64,000 nt of DNA from Gemmatimonadota bacterium (GTDB lineage Bacteria; Gemmatimonadota; Gemmatimonadetes; Gemmatimonadales; Gemmatimonadaceae): contig JADJRJ010000031.1 of the NCBI GenBank assembly GCA_016712265.1, positions 248,001 to 312,000 on the forward strand, written 5' to 3'. The translations under genes were made by a program, and so were the position numbers. Position 1 is the first letter of the stretch; every line of letters starts with the position of its first letter. Below, one piece after another: positions 49,361 through 58,285 of this stretch. The notes under the pieces were generated by a model. It saw nothing but the letters and a program-made list of their open reading frames with translations, was not told the origin of the DNA and searched no databases.

Positions 49361-50866
49361 ATGCGCACCCTCATCGCCTCCGTCCTCCTCGCGGCCCCCC
49401 TCGCCGCGCAGGACATCACGGCCATCGGCCGCGACCTTGACACCTACATTCCGAAGGCGTTGTCGGAATGGCGCGGTGCCGGCGTCGCCGTCGGGATCGT
49501 CAAGGACGACCGCGTGGTCTACGCCAAGGGCTTCGGCGTCCGCGAGGTTGGCAAGCCCGACCCGGTCGACGACAAGACCATCTTCGCGATTGGTTCGAAC
49601 AGCAAGTTCTTCACTGCCGTGGCCGCCGCCATGCTCGCCGACGATGGCAAGCTCTCGCTGGACGACAAGGTCACGAAGCACCTCCCCTGGTTCCAGCTCT
49701 ATGATCCGTGGGTCACCCGCGAGTTCACCCTGCGCGATGCCATGTCGCATCGCAGCGGCCTCGGGCGTCGCGGGGATCCCCTGTGGTATGGCACGGGACG
49801 CTCCCGCGATGACCTCGTCCGACTCGTCAGGCACCTGCCACCGAACTCCTCATTCCGCACGGAGTACGGCTACCAGAACCTGATGTTCATCACGGCGGGG
49901 CAGGCTATCGCCGCCGCGGCCGGCATGTCGTGGGACGACGTGATCGCCCGGCGGATCTTCTCGCCGCTCGGGATGACCGATTCGCGCACCGCGATGGCAC
50001 AACTCAAGGCGCAGTCCAACGTCGCCATGCCGCACGAACTGTCGGGTGACATCCCCCGCCCGCAGGTGATCCCCTGGCGCGAGATCGACAACGCCGGCGC
50101 TGCCGGGTCGATCACCTCCAATGTGCAGGACATGGCGAAGTGGATGCGTTTCATCCTCGCCCGCGGCGTCCATGGCGCCGATACCCTGCTCAAGCCCCGG
50201 ACACTCGCCGACATCACCGGCCCACACTCCATCCCCACCCGGGTCGTCACCGACACCCTTGGACTTGGCCGGCACTTCTCCCTTTACGGACTCGGTATCG
50301 GCCTCAACGACATGCTGGGGGTGAAGGTCCTCCAGCACACCGGCGGGATCGACGGCATGCTCTCGTTCGTCGCGATGGTCCCCGAGCGCAAGCTCGGTGT
50401 CGTGGTGCTCACCAACGTGAGTGGCCACAACGCGCTGTATACTGCACTTGGTCAGAAGATCCTCGTCGACCTGCTCGGTGGACCAAAACGCGACTGGAGT
50501 GCGATCGCACTCGCCGAGATGCGCAAGGGAGAGGCCCAGGCTGCGGAGCAGGCAAAGACGCGGCTCGATGCGCGGGTGGCGAACACGCAGCCGTCGCGGC
50601 CACTCACCGACTATGCGGGCACCTATCGCCATGAGATGTATGGGGACGTGGTGGTCACCCTGGAGGACGGCGCCCTGCGGGTGCGCCACGGCCCGGAGAT
50701 CGACCTCAGGTTGCAGCACTTCCATTACGACACGTTCAACGCGCGTGCGTCCGGGCTGCTGCTGGGTGACACGGCGTGGGTGAGCTTCTCGCTGGACAGC
50801 GGTGCCAGGGTCAACACCATCACGGTCGAAGGGCTCGCGGAGTTCGATCGCGTGCGGGTACCCTGA
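49361..50866 (+). CDS. Secreted serine hydrolase, beta-lactamase/class C fold
   Basis: Exported protein of 501 residues with signal peptide MRTLIASVLLAAPLAAQ. Penicillin-recognising motifs are in order: Ser-x-x-Lys in GSNSKFFTA, Tyr-x-Asn in YGYQNLMF, and His-Thr-Gly in VLQHTGGIDGM. The C-terminal ~110 residues (SRPLTDYAGTYRHEMYGDVV onward) form the DUF3471-like beta domain common in EstB/AmpC-related esterases and D-amino peptidases. It may act on peptidoglycan fragments, esters or D-peptides; resistance to beta-lactams should not be assumed. The histidine kinase gene starts 17 bp downstream, so they may be co-transcribed. Confidence 0.87.
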   Translation: MRTLIASVLLAAPLAAQDITAIGRDLDTYIPKALSEWRGAGVAVGIVKDDRVVYAKGFGVREVGKPDPVDDKTIFAIGSNSKFFTAVAAAMLADDGKLSLDDKVTKHLPWFQLYDPWVTREFTLRDAMSHRSGLGRRGDPLWYGTGRSRDDLVRLVRHLPPNSSFRTEYGYQNLMFITAGQAIAAAAGMSWDDVIARRIFSPLGMTDSRTAMAQLKAQSNVAMPHELSGDIPRPQVIPWREIDNAGAAGSITSNVQDMAKWMRFILARGVHGADTLLKPRTLADITGPHSIPTRVVTDTLGLGRHFSLYGLGIGLNDMLGVKVLQHTGGIDGMLSFVAMVPERKLGVVVLTNVSGHNALYTALGQKILVDLLGGPKRDWSAIALAEMRKGEAQAAEQAKTRLDARVANTQPSRPLTDYAGTYRHEMYGDVVVTLEDGALRVRHGPEIDLRLQHFHYDTFNARASGLLLGDTAWVSFSLDSGARVNTITVEGLAEFDRVRVP

Positions 50867-50883
50867 CGGGTGCTTGTGGCCTC

Positions 50884-53800
50884 GTGAGCCGCCGAGCGCG
50901 GCGTGGCGCGTTGCGGCGGCTCCTCGCAGCCGGTCTGCAAGGCGCCGGATTGGGAACGCTGCTGGCCATCAGGGCCTTGCCCGCACAGGGCGTGCCGTCG
51001 TCCGATCTGCTTCGCGCCGTTCCCCTGACCGACGCCGGGGCGCTCAGCGAACGCGTCACCTTTGTCGTGATGGCCGACGCGGCCGGATTCCTCTGGAGTG
51101 GGACCAACGACGGCCTGGTCCGCTTCGATGGGTACCGTACCACCACCTGGCGGCACGACCCGCGTGATTCCACCTCGCTCGCGAACAACACGGTGCGTCG
51201 CCTGCTGGAGGATCCGACAGGGAACCTCTGGATCCGGACCGAGTCGTCGCTGGACCGGTTCGATCGCACCACCGGTCGGTTTCATCACTATCCCGTGGTG
51301 GCCCGCGAACTGCTGCTCGACCACGACCGCCGCGTCATCGTCGCGGCCGCCACCGGGATCTTCGCGTACGACCCGCGAGGTGACTCGCTGGTTCGCCTGG
51401 TGCAGCTGGACAGTACGCCGGGAAGCGAGGACCCGGTCTGGGGGGTCCTGCAAACGGCCGATCGACGGTTCTGGGTCACCACCGCCTCGGGACGACTCGG
51501 GGTGACCGATGGGCGCCATCCGATGCAGTGGCAGCAGCTGCCGTGGCGCTTGCCGGTGTTAGGCTACCAGGATGCGGCCGGCGCGCTTTGGGTTGGCCAT
51601 GAGCGAGGCATCGGCTCCTTCCACCCCATGCGCCGCGACGTCGTGGATCTCACGGCGAGCGCCGGCCTTGCCGTGGCACCGGTCCTCCAGGTGCGACCGG
51701 CGGCTGACGGGTCGATCTGGGTCGCGGGCGAACGGAGTGTGGTCCAGCTCCGGCTCACGCCGCAGGGGTTCGCTGGAAGAACCGTGTGGTCACCGACGGG
51801 ACTGGAACAGCCGGCATGGTTTGTTGCCGAGGACCCCCGCGGGGTTACGTGGATCGCCGGGGGACGCGGACTGCTGCACGTTGATCCGTATCGCAACCCG
51901 TTTCGAGCCGAGCCGATGACGGCGGGCTCGACGACGAGGCCGGCCGCGGTCATGGCTGTCGCGCGCGATCCACGAGGACGACTGTGGGTTGGTGCCCTGG
52001 GCTCCGGCGTCGTGCGCGCCGATGGCGGCACCGGGGCGCGGGTACCCGACACGCCATGCGGGCGCGACGTGTGGTCCCTCGCGTGGCGCGCGGAGCAACT
52101 CTGGATTGGCACCTCCCGTGGTCTCTGCCTGTGGGATTCCCGGACCTCGCTTGCGCGCTCCGTGGGGCTTCGTTCGGATGGGAAGCCGCCACCGGCGGTC
52201 CATGCCCTCGTCGTCGACGCGTCCGGGACGCTGTGGGTGGGGAGCAGCGGCGGGTTGTACTCGGTGCGTGGAGCGGCCGTCACCTACCACGCCCTTGCTG
52301 CCGAGCCGCCAGCGGCGCGGGTGGAGGGGCTGGCCCTCGCCTCGGGCGGTCGACTCCTCGTGGGGACTTCCAACAGCAACGTATACGTTGTGACCCTGGC
52401 CTCCCGTGAGGTGCGTCGTGTGGCCACGGGCGACGCGCCATCCCTGCGCGGGAGCGAGGGTTTCTGGGCCCTCGCGGAGGCCGCTGATCAACGTTTCCTC
52501 GCCGGTGGGGACCGGGGCCTGTACCAGGTGGATCCCGCGACGGGTCACCTGGTCGCCCTCGGCGCGGCGCAGGGGGTGCGTGCGCGCACGGTGTACGCGC
52601 TCGCACGCGATGCGACGGGCTCGCACTGGATGACCACGGAGGCCGGGCTGGTGCGCTTGCGGCCGTCGCCCGGAGGCTACACGTCGCGCACGTTTACCGC
52701 GGCGGACGGGATCTCGATTCGCGAGTTCAACCGGCGCGCGGTGGCGATCGCCGGTGACACCGTCTCCGTCGGTGGCATGGGCGGCATCATCGAGTTTGTC
52801 GCGTCACGGCTGCGTGACAACCCGGTGCCTCCTCCGGTGCGGATCGTGGCCGCCGAGCGGCTGGGACCGGACGGCGCCACGGCGATCCCGACCCACGGGC
52901 TGGCCGCGGTGCGCCTCGCGCCGGGACAGCGCGGCCTGGCGCTGGAGTTTGCCGCCCTGGGCGCCACGGATGCGCGGCGGGTGCAGTATCGCTATCGTCT
53001 GGACAAGGTCGATGACGCATGGGTGACGGCCGACCCCGAGCGTCGCGTCCGGTATCCACGCCTCGCGCCCGGACGGTACGACTTCGAGGTGCGGGCCACA
53101 ACCGATGGCCTGGCCGAGAGTGTGCTCCGGCTGCCGGTGATCGTGGCCGCGCCCTGGTGGGTGAGCTGGTGGTTTCGCCTCGCCGCAGTCGCGCTGGCGC
53201 TATGGGCGACGGTCGTCTCGGTGCGGCGCGTGGCGACCCGCCGGCTGCGCGAACGGATCCGCCACCTGGAGGTCGAGCGACGGGTACAGGGTGAGCGCGA
53301 ACGGATCGCCGCCGACCTGCACGACCACGTGGGCGGGCAGCTCGCCACGCTGATGTCCGGGATCGAGCTCGCCCAGCTGTCCGAAGCGAGCGGGCAGCAC
53401 GAGGTGGCGGCGCGGCACCTCCAGTCGCTGGCCGGCGATGCCCGGGAGACGTTGAACCACCTGCGCGAGGCCGTCTGGTCCCTTGGGACCTCGGGACTCA
53501 CGGCCAGTGGGCTGGCGGACTACATCGCAGAAGCGGTGGAGCGCCGCCAGCGCTATCAGGCGCGTCCGGCGGTGACGGTCCGGCCGGCGATCGCCCGGGA
53601 CCGCGCGCTGACGTCGGCCGAGGCGATGCACCTGTTTCGCATCGCGCAGGAGGCCGTCACCAATGCCCTGAAGCATGCACAGGCATCTCGCATTGAGGTC
53701 GTGGTTGAGGCGCGTGAAGATCACCGTCTCGCGTTGACGATCCGCGACGATGGCCAGCACGCGGTCGCGGCGTCGGCGGATGGCGGGGGATTCGGGGTCC

Positions 53801-53907
53801 GTGGGATGGCTGCACGCGCGGCCCACCTCGGGGCCAGCTTCACGTGGGGCCCGGGCGACGCTGGTGGGACGTGCGTCACCGTCGTCACCCCGCCGTCGCC
53901 ACCGTGA
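50884..53907 (+). CDS. Sensor histidine kinase with Reg_prop propeller and Y_Y_Y domain
   Basis: Two-component sensor of 1007 residues. After a signal/anchor (LLAAGLQGAGLGTLLAIRAL) come two beta-propellers of regulator-propeller repeats (DAAGFLWSGTNDGLVRFDG, DPTGNLWIRTESSLDRFD, DASGTLWVGSSGGLYSVRG), a Y_Y_Y domain (RRVQYRYRLDKVDDAWVTADPE, LAPGRYDFEVRATT) and one helix (FRLAAVALALWATVVSVRRV). The kinase is HisKA_3 type (ERIAADLHDHVGGQLATLMS, His is the phosphosite) with ATP-binding NALKHAQASRIEV and GFGVRGMAARA. This architecture resembles Bacteroidota carbohydrate sensors, though without the hybrid receiver. GTG 50884 is chosen. The partner regulator is at 53988. Confidence 0.9.
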   Translation: MSRRARRGALRRLLAAGLQGAGLGTLLAIRALPAQGVPSSDLLRAVPLTDAGALSERVTFVVMADAAGFLWSGTNDGLVRFDGYRTTTWRHDPRDSTSLANNTVRRLLEDPTGNLWIRTESSLDRFDRTTGRFHHYPVVARELLLDHDRRVIVAAATGIFAYDPRGDSLVRLVQLDSTPGSEDPVWGVLQTADRRFWVTTASGRLGVTDGRHPMQWQQLPWRLPVLGYQDAAGALWVGHERGIGSFHPMRRDVVDLTASAGLAVAPVLQVRPAADGSIWVAGERSVVQLRLTPQGFAGRTVWSPTGLEQPAWFVAEDPRGVTWIAGGRGLLHVDPYRNPFRAEPMTAGSTTRPAAVMAVARDPRGRLWVGALGSGVVRADGGTGARVPDTPCGRDVWSLAWRAEQLWIGTSRGLCLWDSRTSLARSVGLRSDGKPPPAVHALVVDASGTLWVGSSGGLYSVRGAAVTYHALAAEPPAARVEGLALASGGRLLVGTSNSNVYVVTLASREVRRVATGDAPSLRGSEGFWALAEAADQRFLAGGDRGLYQVDPATGHLVALGAAQGVRARTVYALARDATGSHWMTTEAGLVRLRPSPGGYTSRTFTAADGISIREFNRRAVAIAGDTVSVGGMGGIIEFVASRLRDNPVPPPVRIVAAERLGPDGATAIPTHGLAAVRLAPGQRGLALEFAALGATDARRVQYRYRLDKVDDAWVTADPERRVRYPRLAPGRYDFEVRATTDGLAESVLRLPVIVAAPWWVSWWFRLAAVALALWATVVSVRRVATRRLRERIRHLEVERRVQGERERIAADLHDHVGGQLATLMSGIELAQLSEASGQHEVAARHLQSLAGDARETLNHLREAVWSLGTSGLTASGLADYIAEAVERRQRYQARPAVTVRPAIARDRALTSAEAMHLFRIAQEAVTNALKHAQASRIEVVVEAREDHRLALTIRDDGQHAVAASADGGGFGVRGMAARAAHLGASFTWGPGDAGGTCVTVVTPPSPP

Positions 53908-53987
53908 ATCATGCGCCACCGGGTCACCGGTTTCGGGGATGGACCCGCATGGCGTCGCGGGAGAGACTTCCACACCGGAGGTGAGCG

Positions 53988-54653
53988 GTGGCCATCCGCG
54001 TGCTGTTGCTTGACGATGATCCAGCCTTTCGCCATCGGCTGGCGCAACGACTCGCGTTTGCACCGTCCGTCGTGGTGGCCGGCGCCTTCGCGACCGCGCG
54101 GGCGCTGTATGCCCAACTCGACAATGCGCCCACGAGCGCCGACGTCGCCCTCATTGACATCGGACTCCGGGAGGCCACCGGCATCGAGGTCGCTCGGCAC
54201 CTCACCGACACGTTCCCCGACCTGGGCATCCTCATGCTGACGGTGTTCGAGGACGACGCCCATGTGTTGCAGGCGATCCGGGCCGGCGCCTCCGGGTACC
54301 TGCTGAAGGACACGCCGGTGGACCAGCTCGCCGCCGCGATTGCGGAGGTACATGCGGGCGGCGTGCCCCTGTCCCGATCGATCGCCCGACGCCTCCTGCG
54401 GCTGGCCGTCGACGCTCCGGAGCGGCCGTCGGTTCCCCCGGAGGAGACGGTGCCGCTGTCCGCCCGGGAGCGAGAGCTGCTGGAGCACATCGTGACGGGA
54501 AAGACCGAGGCCGCGATTGCGGTGGGGCTCGGGATCAGTCCGCATACGGTCCGGACGCACGTCAAGAACATCTATCGGAAGCTCCAGGTGACCACGCGCG
54601 CGGGGGCGGTGCGCCGCGCGTTCGAACAGCGCCTCGTCGATCCTCCGGGTTGA
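53988..54653 (+). CDS. NarL/LuxR-family response regulator
   Basis: Response regulator of 221 residues. The receiver domain has acidic residues Asp10/Asp11, phospho-acceptor Asp57 in VALIDIGL, switch Thr in MLTVFEDD and conserved Lys in GYLLKDTP. The C-terminal LuxR-type helix-turn-helix is LSARERELLEHIVTGKTEAAIAVGLGISPHTVRTHVKNIYRKL. GTG 53988 has a near-ideal GGAGGTGA upstream. It follows the histidine kinase by 80 bp and is its evident partner. Targets are unknown; the OmpA operon immediately downstream is one candidate. Confidence 0.92.
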   Translation: MAIRVLLLDDDPAFRHRLAQRLAFAPSVVVAGAFATARALYAQLDNAPTSADVALIDIGLREATGIEVARHLTDTFPDLGILMLTVFEDDAHVLQAIRAGASGYLLKDTPVDQLAAAIAEVHAGGVPLSRSIARRLLRLAVDAPERPSVPPEETVPLSARERELLEHIVTGKTEAAIAVGLGISPHTVRTHVKNIYRKLQVTTRAGAVRRAFEQRLVDPPG

Positions 54654-54728
54654 TCACCTACCCGGATCCGGCGATGGTCCCGGGTCCGCGCCCCATGGAG
54701 ATTGCCGCATCCCCTTCAGGAGCGCGCG

Positions 54729-55058
54729 GTGGCAACGGTTGGCAGAGGAACGTGGTGGATCGTCGCCTGTCTGGCGTGTGGAGGTGCGGCGCCACAGGCC
54801 GCGAACGCGGACCGCCTGGCAGAGATCTGTCGCACGACCACCAACATGGGTGATGGCGTCTGCGCCTGTGTCGGCGACCGGGCGCGGAGCGAACTCTCGG
54901 AGCAGGCGCTGGCCTTCCTGGTTGCGTCGATGGACAAGCAGGAAGAAGCAGCTGAGGCCCTAAAGAAGGAACTCACGCTCCAGGAAATCACGACCGCCGG
55001 GATGTTCTTCGCGACAGCGCCGGCGGCCTGTGCCGGTGCGCCGAAGGGGGGCGCATGA
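54729..55058 (+). CDS. Small putative lipoprotein
   Basis: Protein of 109 residues, not recognised. GTG 54729 has AGGAG 6 bp upstream and opens GRGTWWIVACLACGG, a short hydrophobic stretch with a lipobox-like CLAC. The mature part has a Cys cluster (EICRTT, GVCACVGD, PAACAG) and an amphipathic helix (ALAFLVASMDKQEEAAEALK). Its stop overlaps the OmpA-protein start (ATGA), so the three genes here are translated together. Function unknown; envelope association is suggested by the partner. Confidence 0.55.
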   Translation: MATVGRGTWWIVACLACGGAAPQAANADRLAEICRTTTNMGDGVCACVGDRARSELSEQALAFLVASMDKQEEAAEALKKELTLQEITTAGMFFATAPAACAGAPKGGA

Positions 55059-56116
55059 GCCGATCCTGGTTGTGTGGCACCCTCGCCCTGCTCGTTGCTG
55101 CCCCGGCGGCGGCGCAGCGCACGCCACCCCGCCCGGCATCGGACACGGCCGCGTCCTCGATGGCGCCCGGCACCGGGGTCTGGCGCAACTACGACTTTCG
55201 GCCGGGCGACAGCGTCTGGTTCGCGACCGACTTCGCGGCGGAGCCCGTCGGGCGCTTTCCGGCCAGTCAACTCCAGTTCGTGCGCGGGAACATGCAGATC
55301 GTTGACATCGACAGCAGCAGGGCGCTCGAGGTGTCCAGTGCCAGCGTGTTCGGGATCGCGCTCCCGGCCGACCTGCCGACCGACTTCTCGCTCGAGTTCG
55401 AGATCCGCATTCCCGCCCCGAACATCTACACCCAGGTCTTCTTCGCCCCGACGGCCCGTGGCTCGATCGCGCGGTACCCCTTCGACTACTTGTATGTGGG
55501 CGGACGGCCCGGGATCTACCGGAAGGGCACGGCCGTCTCCAACCTGTACATGCCGCGCATCCAGGATCGCTGGGTGCCGGTGAAGCTCCAAGTGGATAGC
55601 GCGTACAGCATCATGTATGTAGGGCCGGACCGCGCGGCCCAGGTGCCCGTGGTGAACTTTCCGCGCGGCAAGGTGATCGAGTTCGAGTCGACGGGCAACC
55701 CACGCCTGCCCACCTACATCCGCAACATCGTCGTGGCGGTCGGGCTCAATGACCTCTACAAGGCACTGACGGCCCGCGGCGAGGTCTCCACCCTGGGCAT
55801 TCTCTTCGATACCAACAGCGATCGCCTCCTGCCCGAGTCGACGCCGGTGCTCGACGAGATCCGCAAGATGCTCACCGAGCACCCTGACCTGCGATTGCAG
55901 GTCGAGGGCCATACGGACGACGTGGGCGATGATGCGTTCAATCTCGCGTTGTCCGAGCGTCGCGCGCGTTCCGTGGTCGCCTGGCTGGTGGCACAACAAC
56001 TCTCATCGAGCCGACTGACCGTGGTGGGGCATGGTGAGCGGATGCCGGTCGGCGACAACCGCACCCCGGCTGGGCGACGCGCCAATCGACGCGTGGTGCT
56101 TCGGAGGCTGCCATGA
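55055..56116 (+). CDS. OmpA-family peptidoglycan-binding protein
   Basis: Exported protein of 353 residues with signal peptide LCGTLALLVAAPAAAQ. Residues ~45-225 form a beta-sandwich-like region (VGRFPASQLQFVRGNMQIVD, LPTDFSLEFEIRIP, WVPVKLQVDSAYSIMYVG), resembling a laminin-G/concanavalin-type fold. The C-terminal OmpA domain (LGILFDTNSDRLLPES, LQVEGHTDDVGDDAFNLALSERRA, GHGERMPVGDNRTPAGRRANRRV) binds diaminopimelate in peptidoglycan. It therefore anchors the envelope to the wall. Overlaps both neighbours by 4 bp (ATGA). Confidence 0.88.
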   Translation: MSRSWLCGTLALLVAAPAAAQRTPPRPASDTAASSMAPGTGVWRNYDFRPGDSVWFATDFAAEPVGRFPASQLQFVRGNMQIVDIDSSRALEVSSASVFGIALPADLPTDFSLEFEIRIPAPNIYTQVFFAPTARGSIARYPFDYLYVGGRPGIYRKGTAVSNLYMPRIQDRWVPVKLQVDSAYSIMYVGPDRAAQVPVVNFPRGKVIEFESTGNPRLPTYIRNIVVAVGLNDLYKALTARGEVSTLGILFDTNSDRLLPESTPVLDEIRKMLTEHPDLRLQVEGHTDDVGDDAFNLALSERRARSVVAWLVAQQLSSSRLTVVGHGERMPVGDNRTPAGRRANRRVVLRRLP

Positions 56117-56616
56117 AATCCTCTTGCCTGGGCGCGCTCGCCCTGGCCCTAATGGCCACGCCCGGCCGCGCCCAGATGGGGATTCCCGAGTTTGACGATC
56201 CATGTCGCGCCGAAGTCGAACTCTACCTCTCAATTCCGGCCTACAGCGATGGGCTGTGGGGAAGTACGCAGCTCCTGTCCGATTTCGCCTGGAAGATTCG
56301 CGGGGACATGCTGCGCTTCATGAACGACGAGGCCAAGCGGATTCAGGAGAAGCTGCCGGCCGCGAGCCCTGCCGAGCAGGCCGAGATGATGGGGCAGCTC
56401 CGCGCGTACCGCGATTGCCTTCCCTGGCTCCTGGCCCTCCTGGGTCGAGTGGAGGCTCGGCTGAAGGAATTGGGCGCCAACATTCTCATCAAGGCCGGAC
56501 CGACACGTGAACAAATGACGCGCGACGCGCTGTTCAAGGAGGCCGGCGAGAACATTGCGACGATCCGGGCGACGTTGGATCGCATCCTGGCTCAGCGTCG
56601 AGGGCTGGGCGCGTAG
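56113..56616 (+). CDS. Secreted helical hypothetical protein
   Basis: Exported protein of 167 residues with signal peptide CLGALALALMATPGRAQ. The mature part is mostly helical with two Cys (DDPCRAEVEL, YRDCLPWLLALLG), possibly one disulfide. No family recognised. It is the third gene of the lipoprotein-OmpA unit, with an ATGA overlap, which implies balanced expression and a shared envelope role. Confidence 0.55.
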   Translation: MKSSCLGALALALMATPGRAQMGIPEFDDPCRAEVELYLSIPAYSDGLWGSTQLLSDFAWKIRGDMLRFMNDEAKRIQEKLPAASPAEQAEMMGQLRAYRDCLPWLLALLGRVEARLKELGANILIKAGPTREQMTRDALFKEAGENIATIRATLDRILAQRRGLGA

Positions 56617-56659
56617 GTCGTGGCCGGCCATGGGCAAGGCCAGTGCTCGGAGGGTTGAC

Positions 56660-56815
56660 CTATCGGCCTGCTTCGCTCAGCTGCACAACCTCCAGCCCGG
56701 CGACGCGTTCAAGCAGATGATCGTTCGTGGGGAGGGCATCGGGTTCTGACGGTTTGAGGGGAAAGGTGAGGCGGGGCCGTGCTTGTGCCGAAGGGACGCA
56801 ATGGTCAAACTATTT
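56660..56815 (-). pseudogene. Decayed C-terminal fragment of a PIN-domain toxin
   Basis: On the minus strand an open stretch with no start codon reads PLKPSEPDALPTNDHLL then ERVAGLEVVQLSEAGR and a TAG at 56660. The TND-x-H-x-x-RV-GLEVV ending is typical of VapC-like PIN endonucleases. The upstream part (LVDTN motif, central acidic residues) is missing, and the frame meets a stop inside the palindrome at 56802-56821. No antitoxin gene is adjacent. Probably a relic of a toxin-antitoxin pair. Confidence 0.45.
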
Positions 56816-56821
56816 TGACCA
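56802..56821. repeat. 20-bp palindrome TGGTCAAA-N4-TTTGACCA
   Basis: Perfect 8-bp inverted arms around CTAT, AT-rich compared with its surroundings. It sits between convergent genes at the broken edge of the PIN fragment. It looks like a repressor operator rather than a terminator, as there is no GC stem; it may be the former autoregulatory site of the lost antitoxin or a deletion junction. Confidence 0.5.
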
Positions 56822-56843
56822 CTGCATGGAGGTCCCTTCCAGT

Positions 56844-58184
56844 TCACCCCCGACGCGCGGCCATCACCCGAAGTGCTGCCACCAGCTTCGCCGCATCGGC
56901 CGGTGACGAATACAGCGCTGGCGTAACCCGTACGCAGTCTCCCTTCGCCAGCCCCGATCGTGCCACGGTGAAGATCCCGAACTCGTCGAGCAGCGTCCGC
57001 GCGATCGCGACATTGCGTTCGCGCGAGCCGTCGCCGTGAAGTCGGAAGCCGGTGATCGCTCCGGCGAGTCCCGGTTCGTCCGGCGTGAGGACGTCCACCC
57101 CGGCAATGGAGCGTGCGGGACCGACCCAGGCATCGCGCAGGTAGCGCAACCGCGCCGCCTTGCGCGGAATGCCGATGCGATCCTGGAAGTCCATGGCGTC
57201 GGGCACGGTCATGATCGCGGCAAAGTCAGTCGTGCCGGTGTGTATGCGGCTGTCGATCCGGTCGAGCGGGCCGTCGTCGCCATGCGCGCGATCGATGCGG
57301 GCGAGCGCGTCCTTGCGGATGTAGAGTGCGGCGACGCCGATCGGGGCCCCCATCCATTTGTGCAGGTTCACGGCGGCGAACGGCACGCCGAGGTCGGGGA
57401 GCGAGAGCGGGAACTGGCCGAACGCATGCGCCGTGTCGACCACCACGTCAACGTTCCGTGCGCGCGCCATGTCGGCGATCTCGCGCACCGGGAGCATCAG
57501 CCCCGTCTTGTTGTTGGGGTGCGTGAGGAGCAGGAGACGCGTGCGTGGATTCGCCTCGAGGGCCTTGGCGTACACGTCGAGGATTCCCTGGCGCGATGCG
57601 GGTTCGGGAATGGTCAAAGTGGCGACAGCGGCGCCACGCCGCGCGGCGAGCGCGTTCATCGCCATCTGCATCGCGGGATAGTCGAGATCGGCGTACAGCA
57701 CACTGTCACCGGCCTGCAGCTGGTTGTACTGGCCAATGATCGATTGCAGCGCTTCGGTGGCGTTGCGCGCCCAGGCGATTTCGCCCGCTTCGACGCCGAG
57801 GGCGGTGGCCACGCGCTGGCGTGCCGCCTGTGAGAGGGCAGGGAACTCACGCCGTGCGAACCAGGAGTTCTCGCGGTTCACGCGGTCCACGTGGCGGTGG
57901 TACGCGGCCAGGACCGGGTTGGCCATCATCCCCCAGTAGCCCGCCTCGAGGTTGGTCGCCTTGTCGGTGATGGCGTACTGCGCCGCGACCTCGCGCCAGT
58001 ACGCCTCGTCCTGCGCGACGGCGGCGGGCGAGCCGGCGGGAGGCGTCGGGAGGCCGCGTCCCGAGCGGGCCAACTCCAGAATCTCGCGCGGCGGTACGAG
58101 TGCGGCACGCGAGGCGATCAGGGAGGCGGCGGTGGCGGTGGAGCCCACGGCGGCGCGGCGGAGGAAGTCGCGGCGGTTGGTCAT
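56844..58184 (-). CDS. Tat-exported class V aminotransferase-like PLP enzyme
   Basis: PLP-dependent enzyme of 446 residues of the isopenicillin N epimerase/cysteine desulfurase-like group. ATG 58184 opens NRRDFLRRAAVGSTATAASL, a twin-arginine signal. Fold-type I motifs are present: ARNATEALQSIIGQYN (phosphate cup), DLDYPAMQM, VVDTAHAFGQFPL (Asp for pyridine nitrogen), and the Schiff-base Lys in NLHKWMGAPIG. Tat export fits a cofactor inserted before transport. It may racemise or deaminate amino acids or sulfur compounds outside the cytoplasm. Substrate unknown. The frame upstream of 58184 is not conserved. Confidence 0.85.
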   Translation of the reverse strand: MTNRRDFLRRAAVGSTATAASLIASRAALVPPREILELARSGRGLPTPPAGSPAAVAQDEAYWREVAAQYAITDKATNLEAGYWGMMANPVLAAYHRHVDRVNRENSWFARREFPALSQAARQRVATALGVEAGEIAWARNATEALQSIIGQYNQLQAGDSVLYADLDYPAMQMAMNALAARRGAAVATLTIPEPASRQGILDVYAKALEANPRTRLLLLTHPNNKTGLMLPVREIADMARARNVDVVVDTAHAFGQFPLSLPDLGVPFAAVNLHKWMGAPIGVAALYIRKDALARIDRAHGDDGPLDRIDSRIHTGTTDFAAIMTVPDAMDFQDRIGIPRKAARLRYLRDAWVGPARSIAGVDVLTPDEPGLAGAITGFRLHGDGSRERNVAIARTLLDEFGIFTVARSGLAKGDCVRVTPALYSSPADAAKLVAALRVMAARRG

Positions 58185-58285
58185 GCTCGATTGTACACCC
58201 TCCCGCCGGGTCGGGCGAGTCGCTGGCCGGGGGGCCACGATGGCCATAGGTTCCGCGCCGGACCCGGAGCGGTGGACGGCGCCAC

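Noticed and set aside
49361..50866. Beta-lactam resistance gene
   Set aside because: Class C-like motifs are shared by many esterases and D-peptidases; the C-terminal DUF3471-like domain points to the latter group.
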